Part shown: positions 37,288 to 44,135 of the stretch, piece by piece
Layout of the letters: each line of letters begins with the position of its first letter
How positions within the stretch are numbered: the first letter of the stretch is position 1
Source: an uncultured Actinomycetes bacterium
GTDB taxonomy: Bacteria > Actinomycetota > Actinomycetes > Nanopelagicales > Nanopelagicaceae
Reading direction: 5' to 3'
Assembly (NCBI GenBank): GCA_903871555.1
Contig: CAIQHM010000100.1
Coordinates: forward strand, 1 to 44,135
DNA length: 44,135 nt
Translations under genes and position numbers: made by a program
The notes under the pieces: generated by a model
What the model was told of the DNA's origin: nothing
The model's input: the letters and a program-made list of their open reading frames with translations, nothing else
Database searches by the model: none

Positions 37288-38422
37288 CGACCGCAAGATT
37301 CTTCTTGTCACCAATGATTTGGGACCAAGATCTGGCGGTATTGAAACTTTTATTCTAGGTTTGTTGGAAAAACTTGATGGATCCCAAATTGCTATCTATA
37401 CCTCATCTCAAGTCGGAGATGTCGAATTCGATCAGAAACTTACGAGCCAATATGGTGTTCTTGTTTACCGGGATCGCGCAAAAATTTTACTTCCGACAAG
37501 AAGAGTTACCAGGGCTGTTAAGGCACTTATGCGCACTCATAATTCAACAACCATTTGGTTTGGTGCATCAGCGCCACTAGCGCTGATGGCGCCCAATCTG
37601 CGCAAGGCCGGTGCCAAGCGGATAGTGGCGCTGACTCATGGCCATGAAGTTTGGTGGGCAAAAGTTCCATTGTTCAATCTAGCGATGCGGCGAATTGGAA
37701 ATTCTTGCGATGTCCTTACCTATCTAGGCGAATTTACAAAATCGGCAATAGAAAGTTCGGTTGGAAAGCGCGTAGAACTAATCCAAATAGCACCAGGAAT
37801 TTCAACTGATTTCTTCACTCCGGGCCCAAAGCCACAGGATTTAATTAGTAAATATAAAATTGACAATCGTCCGACACTTATTTGCGTGGGCCGGTTAGTC
37901 CACCGTAAAGGTCAAGATCAATTGATTGCGGCCATGCCTCAGATAAAGAAGTCGATTCCAGATGCGCTCCTTTTGATCATCGGAAGCGGTCCACGTGAAA
38001 AATTTTTACGTAAAGAGATTGCAAAATTGGATCTCGCAAATGACGTTCTCCTGCTTGGCCGAATTACTTATGACCTTTTACCTAAACACATTTTGCTAGG
38101 TGATGTCTTTGTTTCGCCATCGCGTTCCAGATTGGCTGGACTTGAAGTTGAAGGCTTAGGAATTGTTTATCTAGAAGCGGGATCGTGTGGCCTACCAGTT
38201 ATTGCAGGGGATTCGGGAGGGGCTCCGGATGCTGTGCAGGTTAATAAGACCGGTTTAATTGTTGATGGGACCGATGTCAATGAAATTGCAAGTGCATGTA
38301 TAAAACTTCTATCAGATAAGAAATTGGCTGCAGAATTTGGGGCAAATGCACGAACTTGGGCGGTTGAATACTGGAATTGGAATTTATGGGGAAGTAAATT
38401 CGCTAAAGTTTTAGAAGGCTAA
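37271..38422 (+). CDS. GT4 glycosyltransferase, PimB'-like
   Basis: A 383-residue GT-B fold retaining glycosyltransferase. The acceptor domain starts LLVTNDLGPRSGGIETFILG and contains ALTHGHEVWWAKVP. The GDP-sugar domain has ICVGRLVHRKGQDQLI and the EX7E-type motif in EVEGLGIVYLEA. Motifs and synteny (NlpC/P60 upstream, FadD15-like downstream, as in Rv2190c-Rv2187) suggest PimB', which adds the second mannose in phosphatidylinositol mannoside synthesis. The GTG start overlaps the NlpC/P60 gene by 17 bases, so they are co-translated. The PimB' label is inference; another envelope mannosyltransferase is possible. Confidence 0.87.
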   Translation: MPVASNDRKILLVTNDLGPRSGGIETFILGLLEKLDGSQIAIYTSSQVGDVEFDQKLTSQYGVLVYRDRAKILLPTRRVTRAVKALMRTHNSTTIWFGASAPLALMAPNLRKAGAKRIVALTHGHEVWWAKVPLFNLAMRRIGNSCDVLTYLGEFTKSAIESSVGKRVELIQIAPGISTDFFTPGPKPQDLISKYKIDNRPTLICVGRLVHRKGQDQLIAAMPQIKKSIPDALLLIIGSGPREKFLRKEIAKLDLANDVLLLGRITYDLLPKHILLGDVFVSPSRSRLAGLEVEGLGIVYLEAGSCGLPVIAGDSGGAPDAVQVNKTGLIVDGTDVNEIASACIKLLSDKKLAAEFGANARTWAVEYWNWNLWGSKFAKVLEG

Positions 38423-38959
38423 TATTTTATTTTCAATCGCAATTGCTATCGCTTGAGTTCGATTTACAACTTCGAATTTCCGGTAGATCGAGGCCAGATG
38501 GCTCTTGATGGTCGCCTCGGTTAGAAAAAGTTCACTTGCCATTGCTTTCGCGGTAATCCCACGTGGCAGCAGAAGAAGTACTTCCTTCTCTCTCTTGGTT
38601 AAAGGTTGAAGCAGAACGTGTGATTTTCTACTTTCTGCCAAGAAGTATTTCGGAAAATCTAAAAGAGTCCGAAGTTCGATTAAAGTCTCATCAACAAGCT
38701 CTAAATTATCAAGAAGACCATTAATCTCTGAAATAGCTCTTCGGATTTCAATTGAAAAAATAGTTCTGGAAGCCTCATCTACCGCAGGAATATCGCCAGT
38801 TAAAAGGTCGCAAAGTTGGCTGACTTTATTTCTAATAGACCTAATAAGCGTTCGAAGTTCAACTGAACAGCCATCTAGCCCAGCCAAGGTATCTAGCTGT
38901 GTGCCAATTGCAAAGAGGTTTTCACTTATCTCGTCGTGTAAATCACGAGCGGTTCTCAC
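38411..38959 (-). CDS. Hybrid regulator: HisKA_3-type H-box fused to a LuxR helix-turn-helix
   Basis: This 182-residue protein starts MRTARDLHDEISENLFAIG, a close match to the phosphoacceptor H-box of NarX/DesK-type kinases, with His8 in LHDE. A helical middle follows. Residues 119-180 are a GerE/LuxR DNA-binding domain (LTKREKEVLLLLPRGITAKA, then ATIKSHLASIYRKF). There is no receiver domain and no HATPase domain. Its GTG overlaps the acyl-CoA synthetase stop (GTGA), so both are on one transcript, and it overlaps the opposing glycosyltransferase by 12 bases. It may sense via dimerisation or be phosphorylated by another kinase; this is inference. Confidence 0.85.
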   Translation of the reverse strand: MRTARDLHDEISENLFAIGTQLDTLAGLDGCSVELRTLIRSIRNKVSQLCDLLTGDIPAVDEASRTIFSIEIRRAISEINGLLDNLELVDETLIELRTLLDFPKYFLAESRKSHVLLQPLTKREKEVLLLLPRGITAKAMASELFLTEATIKSHLASIYRKFEVVNRTQAIAIAIENKILAF

Positions 38960-40740
38960 GAAAAGAGCGCTTCGATTTCCTCTGCGAATTCTTGCGCAAC
39001 AACATGGCGTTTGACCGAAAGTTTGGCAGTTAATTGACCGCCAGCAATTGTGAAATCAGTTGGCAGAATTGTGAACTCGCGGATCGATTCCGCGCGACTT
39101 ACCGCTTTATTGGCCTCATCGATCGCCGTTTGAATAACAGCTTTCAAATCTGGATCTTTCGTTAAAGTCGCGATAGTTGCGCCATCTTTCTTATTTGCAA
39201 CAATCCAACTCTTAATTGCATCCGGGTCAATTGTTACAAGTGCGGCAATAAATGGTTTGTTATCTCCAACTACCAGGCACTGACTTACAAGTGGATGAGC
39301 TCGTACTCGATCTTCAAGAACTGCTGGGGCTACATTCTTGCCACCTGATGTAACAATCAGCTCTTTCTTGCGACCAACAATTGCTAAGAAGCCTTGGTGA
39401 TCAATTGTTCCGAGATCTCCGCTCTTAAAGAAGCCATCGCTTGTAAATACTTCAGTATTTGCAGCATCGTTCTGCCAATAACCATTCATGATGATTGCGC
39501 CCTTGATTAGAACTTCGCCATCTTCAGCAATTTTTATTGTTGTTCCAGGAAGTGGTCTACCAACGGAGCCCACTTTCTGCGCAGAAGAAAGATTTAGAGT
39601 CGCGCCGGCCGTTGTTTCAGTCAAACCGTAACCTTCCAGAATATTAATTCCGGCACCACGATAAAAATGTCCTAGCCTCGCGCCAAGTGGTGCGCCGCCA
39701 GATATCGCAGCCTCTACGCGGCCACCCATGCCTGCTCTAATTTTGGAATAGACAAGCTTGTCGAAAATTGCATGCTTCAAGATAAGTCCAACGTTCTTAC
39801 TCTTTGAATCTAGAGACTCGCTATATGCAATCGCTATCTCAGCGGCTTTACGGAAGATTGCGCCTTTGCCTGCAGCATCAGCCTTTGCTTCAGCACCGTT
39901 ATAAATTTTCTCAAAAATTCTTGGTACAGCAAGTACGAATGTTGGTTTGAATGTTCCAAGATCGGCAGGAAGTCTTGTGATGTCACCGCAATGCGCAAGG
40001 TGCAGACCTGCCGTTATTGCGCCAACTTCAACCATACGACCAAAAACATGCGCTACTGGCAGAAATAGAAGTGTAGAGCCACCAGGTTTTAGGAAGAGAT
40101 CGCTAGCCCCTTGCACAACATTTCCGCATTCCGATAAGAAGTTCCCATGAGTTAATTGCACGCCTTTTGGTTTTCCGGTGGTGCCAGATGTATAGATAAG
40201 GGTTGCAAGTGAAGCAGGCGTTGGAATATGTCTGCGAGTTTCGACTTCGGTATCTGCAATATCTTTTCCAAGGTTTGTGATTTCATCTAGCGCGCCATCG
40301 GTAATTGTCCAGAGCGATTTACATGAAGAGGTGATTACGGGATTTACCAATTCCCGATGTGCAGGTGTTTCAACAATAATTGCGATAGCGCCGGAGTCAG
40401 CGAGAATCCATTGGACTTGCTCTGCACTTGAAGTTTCATAAATTGGGACAGATACGGCTCCGGCATACCAGATAGCAAAATCTAGAACCGTCCATTCATA
40501 TCTAGTCTTTGCCATTATTGCTACACGATCCCCGGCGCTGATATTTGCAGCGATCAATCCTTTAGCAACTGCGCGAACCTCATCATCAAATTCTTTCGCC
40601 GTAACTCCCTGCCAACCTTCACCCAGTGGACGCGATAGCGTTATTCGATTGGGTTCATTTTTTGCGCGATCAGCGACGAGTGCCGATAGGTTTCCAGAGG
40701 TTGCGGGTGGAACGATTGCTGGGACGGTGTATTGATCCAT
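38956..40740 (-). CDS. Long-chain fatty acid-CoA ligase (FadD15-like)
   Basis: A 594-residue AMP-forming acyl-CoA synthetase. ATP-binding motif TLIYTSGTTGKPKGV is followed by INILEGYGLTETTAG, FKSGDLGTIDHQGFLAIVGR and KELIVTSGGKNVAP. The large N-terminal part and absence of a signal peptide fit cytosolic or membrane-bound long-chain enzymes such as FadD15 (Rv2187). An upstream TTG in the same frame (40911) would overlap the divergent SRPBCC gene by about 100 bases; the ATG at 40740 gives MDQYTVPAIVPP and has TAACGT 7 bases upstream. It supplies acyl-CoA for envelope lipids or beta-oxidation. Confidence 0.93.
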   Translation of the reverse strand: MDQYTVPAIVPPATSGNLSALVADRAKNEPNRITLSRPLGEGWQGVTAKEFDDEVRAVAKGLIAANISAGDRVAIMAKTRYEWTVLDFAIWYAGAVSVPIYETSSAEQVQWILADSGAIAIIVETPAHRELVNPVITSSCKSLWTITDGALDEITNLGKDIADTEVETRRHIPTPASLATLIYTSGTTGKPKGVQLTHGNFLSECGNVVQGASDLFLKPGGSTLLFLPVAHVFGRMVEVGAITAGLHLAHCGDITRLPADLGTFKPTFVLAVPRIFEKIYNGAEAKADAAGKGAIFRKAAEIAIAYSESLDSKSKNVGLILKHAIFDKLVYSKIRAGMGGRVEAAISGGAPLGARLGHFYRGAGINILEGYGLTETTAGATLNLSSAQKVGSVGRPLPGTTIKIAEDGEVLIKGAIIMNGYWQNDAANTEVFTSDGFFKSGDLGTIDHQGFLAIVGRKKELIVTSGGKNVAPAVLEDRVRAHPLVSQCLVVGDNKPFIAALVTIDPDAIKSWIVANKKDGATIATLTKDPDLKAVIQTAIDEANKAVSRAESIREFTILPTDFTIAGGQLTAKLSVKRHVVAQEFAEEIEALFS

Positions 40741-40747
40741 GAGGCAT

Positions 40748-40753
40748 ACGTTA
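40748..40753 (-). promoter_or_regulatory. -10 element of a leaderless promoter for the acyl-CoA ligase and HisKA-LuxR genes
   Basis: Minus-strand TAACGT, then 7 bases, then ATG 40740. Confidence 0.55.
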
Positions 40754-40801
40754 GCGCCGAGGTACGCATTTTCGATAGATGTTTCAACCCAATAATGCGG
40801 G

Positions 40802-40807
40802 TAATCT
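40802..40807 (+). promoter_or_regulatory. -10 element of a leaderless promoter for the SRPBCC gene
   Basis: TAATCT, then 6 bases, then ATG 40814; divergent from the acyl-CoA ligase promoter. Confidence 0.6.
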
Positions 40808-40813
40808 TCGACC

Positions 40814-41251
40814 ATGAGCGATATTTCTAAGAATTCGGTAACCATCGAAGCAGCAATCTCTGATGTGGCAACAGTCCTAAGTGATTTACCCGCATATCCA
40901 ACTTGGTCCACTGCAATTAAAAGCGTTGAGGTTCAGGCAAGTGATGACGCTGGGCGGGCTACTAAAGCAAAGATTTCAATTGATGCTGGTGTCATGAAAG
41001 ATCGAGTCACTTTGGATTATGACTGGAGCAAATCGCCAACCGAAATTACCTTCGAGTTAGATGACGCTGACCTGCTTACGGAAATGACCGGGGCATATAA
41101 GTTGGTTGATAATGGTGATGACACAACAACTGTCACTTATGAATTAACTGTTGCGCTATCGATGCCGGTTCCATCAATGATGCGTCAGAAGGCAGAACGT
41201 TCGACAATAGATCTTGCACTTAGCCAACTTAAAGCAAAACTAGAAGGTTAA
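40814..41251 (+). CDS. SRPBCC (START-like) lipid-binding family protein
   Basis: A 145-residue protein of the SRPBCC/polyketide cyclase-dehydrase superfamily, whose members bind lipids or other hydrophobic ligands in a deep cavity. The N-terminal pattern SVTIEAAISDVATVLSDLPAYPTW is typical, with a C-terminal long helix (AERSTIDLALSQLKAKLEG) that closes the pocket. In mycobacteria the equivalent (Rv2185c) also neighbours FadD15, which suggests a lipid-handling role; no enzymatic residues are evident. The ROK kinase follows after 6 bases. Confidence 0.85.
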   Translation: MSDISKNSVTIEAAISDVATVLSDLPAYPTWSTAIKSVEVQASDDAGRATKAKISIDAGVMKDRVTLDYDWSKSPTEITFELDDADLLTEMTGAYKLVDNGDDTTTVTYELTVALSMPVPSMMRQKAERSTIDLALSQLKAKLEG

Positions 41252-41257
41252 TTTATC

Positions 41258-42211
41258 TTGGCAATTTCAGAGTTAGCCATCGGAATTGATATAGGTGGCA
41301 CAAAAGTTCTTGGTGGCGTTGTTGATCAAAGTGGAGCAATTCTTCGCACCTTTAGAGTCGACACTCCTAAAGCTGGCGGCCACGCTTTAAATCAGAGCAT
41401 CGCAGATGTAATTACCGAATTGCTAACAACGCATCAGACAGATGCAATTGGAATTTCAGCCGCGGGTTTAGTCTCATCAGACAGAGCAACCATGCTTGGT
41501 GCACCAAATATTAAAGATTGGGATGGCGTAAATATTGCTAGTGCACTTTTTGATCTTTGTGGCGCTAAAACTGTTGTAGAAAATGATGCGAATAGCGCGG
41601 CCTGGGCAGAACGAGTTTATGGCGCTGGCAAAGGGTTAGAAAATGTAATTATGGTTACGGTCGGAACTGGAATTGGTGGCGCAGCAATTGTTAATGGCCA
41701 ACCACTTCGCGGGGCAAATGGAACTGGGGCCGAATTTGGTCATATGCGCGTTGTGCCAGATGGCGAACAATGCGGCTGTGGAATCAAAGGTTGTTTTGAA
41801 CGATATGCATCTGGTTCAGCATTGATGCGCCACACTCGCGAAGCTATTGCTAAAGATCCTGCTGCTGCCAAAGATTTATTAGCTCGAGGTGATGGAACTA
41901 TTTCAGGTTTGCTAGGCGGGCATGTAACTGATGCAGCACGCGACGGTGATCAAATTGCAATCGACGCACTTGCTACGACAGGGGATTGGCTAGGAGCTGG
42001 AATTGCAACACTTTCAATGCTCTTCGATCCATCAATAGTTGTTATTGGTGGCGGAGTAGTTGATGCGGGTGAATTACTTTTGGAACCAGCGAGAAAGGCG
42101 ATGATGCGTGAAATGCCATTCGTCGGCAAACATCCTGTTCCAGAAATTGTTGCGGCAAAACTTGGAAACGATGCAGGTCTAGTTGGAGTAGCTGATTTAG
42201 CAAGAAATTAA
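41258..42211 (+). CDS. ROK-family glucokinase
   Basis: A 317-residue ROK sugar kinase, most likely ATP- or polyphosphate-dependent glucokinase. It shows the phosphate-1 motif GIDIGGTKVLGGVVD, the catalytic region ENDANSAAWAE, VTVGTGIGGAAI, and the zinc-binding ROK signature EFGHMRVVPDGEQCGCGIKG with a third cysteine in CFERYASG. The TTG start follows the SRPBCC stop by 6 bases, with AAGG about 10 bases upstream, so it is co-transcribed. Its TAA interlocks with the stop of the opposing hydrolase in TTAA at 42208-42211. Confidence 0.92.
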   Translation: MAISELAIGIDIGGTKVLGGVVDQSGAILRTFRVDTPKAGGHALNQSIADVITELLTTHQTDAIGISAAGLVSSDRATMLGAPNIKDWDGVNIASALFDLCGAKTVVENDANSAAWAERVYGAGKGLENVIMVTVGTGIGGAAIVNGQPLRGANGTGAEFGHMRVVPDGEQCGCGIKGCFERYASGSALMRHTREAIAKDPAAAKDLLARGDGTISGLLGGHVTDAARDGDQIAIDALATTGDWLGAGIATLSMLFDPSIVVIGGGVVDAGELLLEPARKAMMREMPFVGKHPVPEIVAAKLGNDAGLVGVADLARN

Positions 42212-43335
42212 AGTTCTATGCCATCTCCAAAATCATCTTCAGGTCTTGCTGAACGCCAAATATAAGTTGCAACTCCACCAATAAATCCGAGAACTCCAGG
42301 CCATGGCCCCGCGCCCAATAAATCAATACCAGTGAACATTTCAAAGAGCATGTATGCACCACCACCGACAATTCCAAGAAGGGCAAATCTAGAAGTTTGA
42401 TCAGCTGCTGGAAGTTTTGGATTTGGCTGGATAAAACCTTCTGGATCATACGCTCTGGCATCTAACTCATCTAGATATGTTGTTGGCGCAGATTGGTCAA
42501 GGGATAGACCAGAAACCATAGATTCAAATTCGGCATCGATTAATTCGCGCTCATCGGATTCGAATATTGATTCACCCCGAGTCAATTCGCCAGACAGAAC
42601 ATCCAAGATGAAATCCATTGATTCTTCATTTAATAATTCAGCATCGTGATCGAGTGCAACGTTATGGAATGAATTTTCGAATATGACTTCTCGAATATCA
42701 CTTGAATAAACGTTATCAATAATTGTTTCGCTGCAGACAGGATGCACGACATGGTCATTTAACGAATAGGAAACCATTAGCGGTAGATCAACAAGATAGA
42801 GATCTCGTTCAACTACTTCCCAAAGTTTACGTACCTGATTTAATCCGCGAAGTGGAATTCGATCATAACCATGTCTGGGCGCACCCTCTTTAGCAACATC
42901 ACCTGGCCCACCAGGGATGGATGATAGAAAGAGAGAAAGTGCCGGAACTAATTTGAAGCGCTTACGTTCATCATAGATTGAGGCATTAACTAAAATTGTG
43001 CCAGCTAATTCGCTCCCACGAATTTGGGATAAGCGAAGTGCAAGTGCGCCACCTAGCGAGAAGCCAGCAACGAATACTTGATCGCAGTGCTTTTTTAATT
43101 CTAAGAATTCTTTTTCAACTACGTCGTACCAGTCTTCCCATTTAACTTTATTCAGATCACTCCAATGCGTTCCGTGACCTGCAAGAATTGGAACTGCAAC
43201 CGTTAAACCTTTTTCATGTAAGGAATGTGCCCAAGGTTTTATCGATGCTGGGGATCCGCGAAAGCCATGAATCATCAGAACTCCGGTTTTACCCGCAAAA
43301 AGCCGTAATGGATCACTTTCTGGGATATTACTCAC
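42208..43335 (-). CDS. Alpha/beta hydrolase with C-terminal membrane-spanning tail
   Basis: A 375-residue protein. Residues 1-240 are an alpha/beta hydrolase of the carboxylesterase/monoacylglycerol lipase type: oxyanion HGFRGSP, nucleophile elbow GFSLGG, a probable acid near SYSLNDHVVHP, and the catalytic histidine in SFHNVALDHD. An acidic linker (about 240-290) leads to FIQPNPKLP and then two hydrophobic helices (FALLGIVGGGAYMLFEMF and GVLGFIGGVATYIW), ending DDFGDGIEL. The tail resembles stand-alone small actinobacterial membrane proteins with a proline-rich FxPP motif; this is from memory. The GTG start has no TANNNT element or ribosome-binding site, so it is less certain. Confidence 0.85.
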   Translation of the reverse strand: MSNIPESDPLRLFAGKTGVLMIHGFRGSPASIKPWAHSLHEKGLTVAVPILAGHGTHWSDLNKVKWEDWYDVVEKEFLELKKHCDQVFVAGFSLGGALALRLSQIRGSELAGTILVNASIYDERKRFKLVPALSLFLSSIPGGPGDVAKEGAPRHGYDRIPLRGLNQVRKLWEVVERDLYLVDLPLMVSYSLNDHVVHPVCSETIIDNVYSSDIREVIFENSFHNVALDHDAELLNEESMDFILDVLSGELTRGESIFESDERELIDAEFESMVSGLSLDQSAPTTYLDELDARAYDPEGFIQPNPKLPAADQTSRFALLGIVGGGAYMLFEMFTGIDLLGAGPWPGVLGFIGGVATYIWRSARPEDDFGDGIEL

Positions 43336-43368
43336 GCTCAGATGGTGTCATAAGAAGCAGATAAGGCA

Positions 43369-43374
43369 TAAATT
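43369..43374 (+). promoter_or_regulatory. -10 element of a leaderless promoter for the acyltransferase
   Basis: TAAATT, then 6 bases, then GTG 43381. Confidence 0.55.
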
Positions 43375-43380
43375 ATCCCC

Positions 43381-44100
43381 GTGGTTTATCAAGCGTTGAA
43401 ATCCTTCCTCATCCCAATCCTGACCTTGCTCTTTCGTCCTAAGGTCACTGGGCTTCGCAACGTCCCACAATCGGGCCCTGTAATTATTGCCTCTAACCAT
43501 CTCTCATTCAGCGATTCAATCTTTATGCCACTTGTTGTCCCAAGAAAAGTTACCTTCTTAGCCAAGAGCGAATACTTCACCTCGCCCGGGATAAAGGGAT
43601 TTATAAAGAAAATAACATTCATCGCCCTAGGCCAGGTTCCAGTCGATCGTTCTGGTGGGCGTCGTAGCGAGGCCGCACTCTTAACTGGACTCGGTCTCTT
43701 AGCAGATGGTGCTTGCATCGGTATTTATCCAGAAGGAACAAGATCTCCGGATGGAAAGTTATATAAAGGCCGCACCGGGATTGCTCGCATGGCAATTGAA
43801 TCTGGTGCAGCGGTAGTTCCAGTAGCCATGTTTAACACTGCGGAGATTCAACCGACCGGACAAGTTGTGCCAAAGGTTCAGCGCGTTGAAATGATTTTCG
43901 GCGAACCTCTTTATTACACAGGTGATACATCTGATTTGAAAGTACTTCGTGAAATAACAGATGAGATTATGCAGAAACTACAGGCACTTTCTGGTCAAGA
44001 ATACGTAGATATGTATGCTTCTGAGGCAAAATTAATTCTTATTAAGCAACGTCGCGAAGAAGCTAAAGCAGCAAAAGAATTGAAGCAGGACGAAGATTAA
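43381..44100 (+). CDS. 1-acyl-sn-glycerol-3-phosphate acyltransferase (PlsC family)
   Basis: A 239-residue membrane-associated acyltransferase that converts lysophosphatidic acid to phosphatidic acid or acylates a related lipid. The HX4D motif is in ASNHLSFSDSIFMP. Motif III is IYPEGTRSPDGKLYKGRTG, followed by VVPVAMFNT. A short hydrophobic N-terminus (LKSFLIPILTLLF) is a likely membrane anchor, and the tail is highly charged (REEAKAAKELKQDED). Synteny with mycobacterial Rv2182c and the neighbouring mannosyltransferase and acyl-CoA ligase suggests phospholipid or PIM synthesis. Only 35 bases, with no gene seen, remain after it. Confidence 0.92.
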   Translation: MVYQALKSFLIPILTLLFRPKVTGLRNVPQSGPVIIASNHLSFSDSIFMPLVVPRKVTFLAKSEYFTSPGIKGFIKKITFIALGQVPVDRSGGRRSEAALLTGLGLLADGACIGIYPEGTRSPDGKLYKGRTGIARMAIESGAAVVPVAMFNTAEIQPTGQVVPKVQRVEMIFGEPLYYTGDTSDLKVLREITDEIMQKLQALSGQEYVDMYASEAKLILIKQRREEAKAAKELKQDED

Positions 44101-44135
44101 TTTAATTCTCTTTTAGAATATCTACTCGCTTATCG

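Noticed and set aside
40741-40911. Longer N-terminus of the acyl-CoA ligase from TTG 40911
   Set aside because: It would overlap the divergent SRPBCC gene, is not family-like, and ATG 40740 has a correctly spaced -10 element.

Overview
This is an ordinary chromosomal window from a small-genome member of the Actinomycetota. Several families here are nearly confined to that phylum: a SepIVA-like DivIVA relative, DUF3000, DUF3093, DUF4193, DUF3159, a CeoB/CeoC pair and a PimB'-like mannosyltransferase. Much of the gene order matches Mycobacterium and Streptomyces. GC content is moderate (mid-40s percent by eye) and genes are packed almost end to end. Together these suggest a freshwater acI-type (Nanopelagicales) actinobacterium; that placement is inference. 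I see no rRNA, tRNA, CRISPR array, insertion sequence or prophage.

Region 1 (1-17740) is the classic actinobacterial core block: recG (5' end cut off by the window), rsmD, coaD, sepIVA-like, yceD/DUF177, rpmF, rnc, mutM, smc, ftsY, then a nitrogen module amtB-glnK-glnD, then ffh, and rpsP-khpA-rimM-trmD. rplS, which normally follows trmD, is absent from that place. The block combines DNA repair, chromosome condensation, co-translational targeting by SRP and its receptor, ribosome maturation and nitrogen sensing.

Region 2 (17788-28578) holds an acyl-ACP desaturase, DUF4193, DUF3093, a hotdog thioesterase, dut, DUF3159, two TrkA-type potassium regulators, a TRAM-domain RNA methyltransferase, aconitase and dxs. 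This resembles the M. tuberculosis Rv2682c-Rv2699c neighbourhood. Region 3 (28532-34576, minus strand) has a FadB/FadA beta-oxidation pair, an FTR1-type iron permease, ribonuclease D and DUF3000.

Region 4 (34657-44100) has an EamA transporter, a RibD_C reductase, a tiny four-cysteine protein, and a cell-envelope lipid cluster. The cluster contains an NlpC/P60 hydrolase, a PimB'-like glycosyltransferase, a FadD15-like acyl-CoA synthetase, an SRPBCC protein, a ROK glucokinase, an alpha/beta hydrolase with a membrane tail and a PlsC acyltransferase. It parallels mycobacterial Rv2182c-Rv2190c. Inserted in it is an unusual regulator joining a histidine-kinase H-box to a LuxR helix-turn-helix.

Two genome-wide habits stand out. 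First, about 20 genes or operons begin with TANNNT followed by exactly 6 or 7 bases and the start codon, the signature of leaderless transcripts; this rule also fixes several start codons. Second, all six convergent gene junctions overlap or are one base apart, leaving no room for ordinary terminators. I found no clearly new multi-gene system; the best leads are the HisKA-LuxR protein, the small cysteine protein and the hydrolase-membrane fusion.
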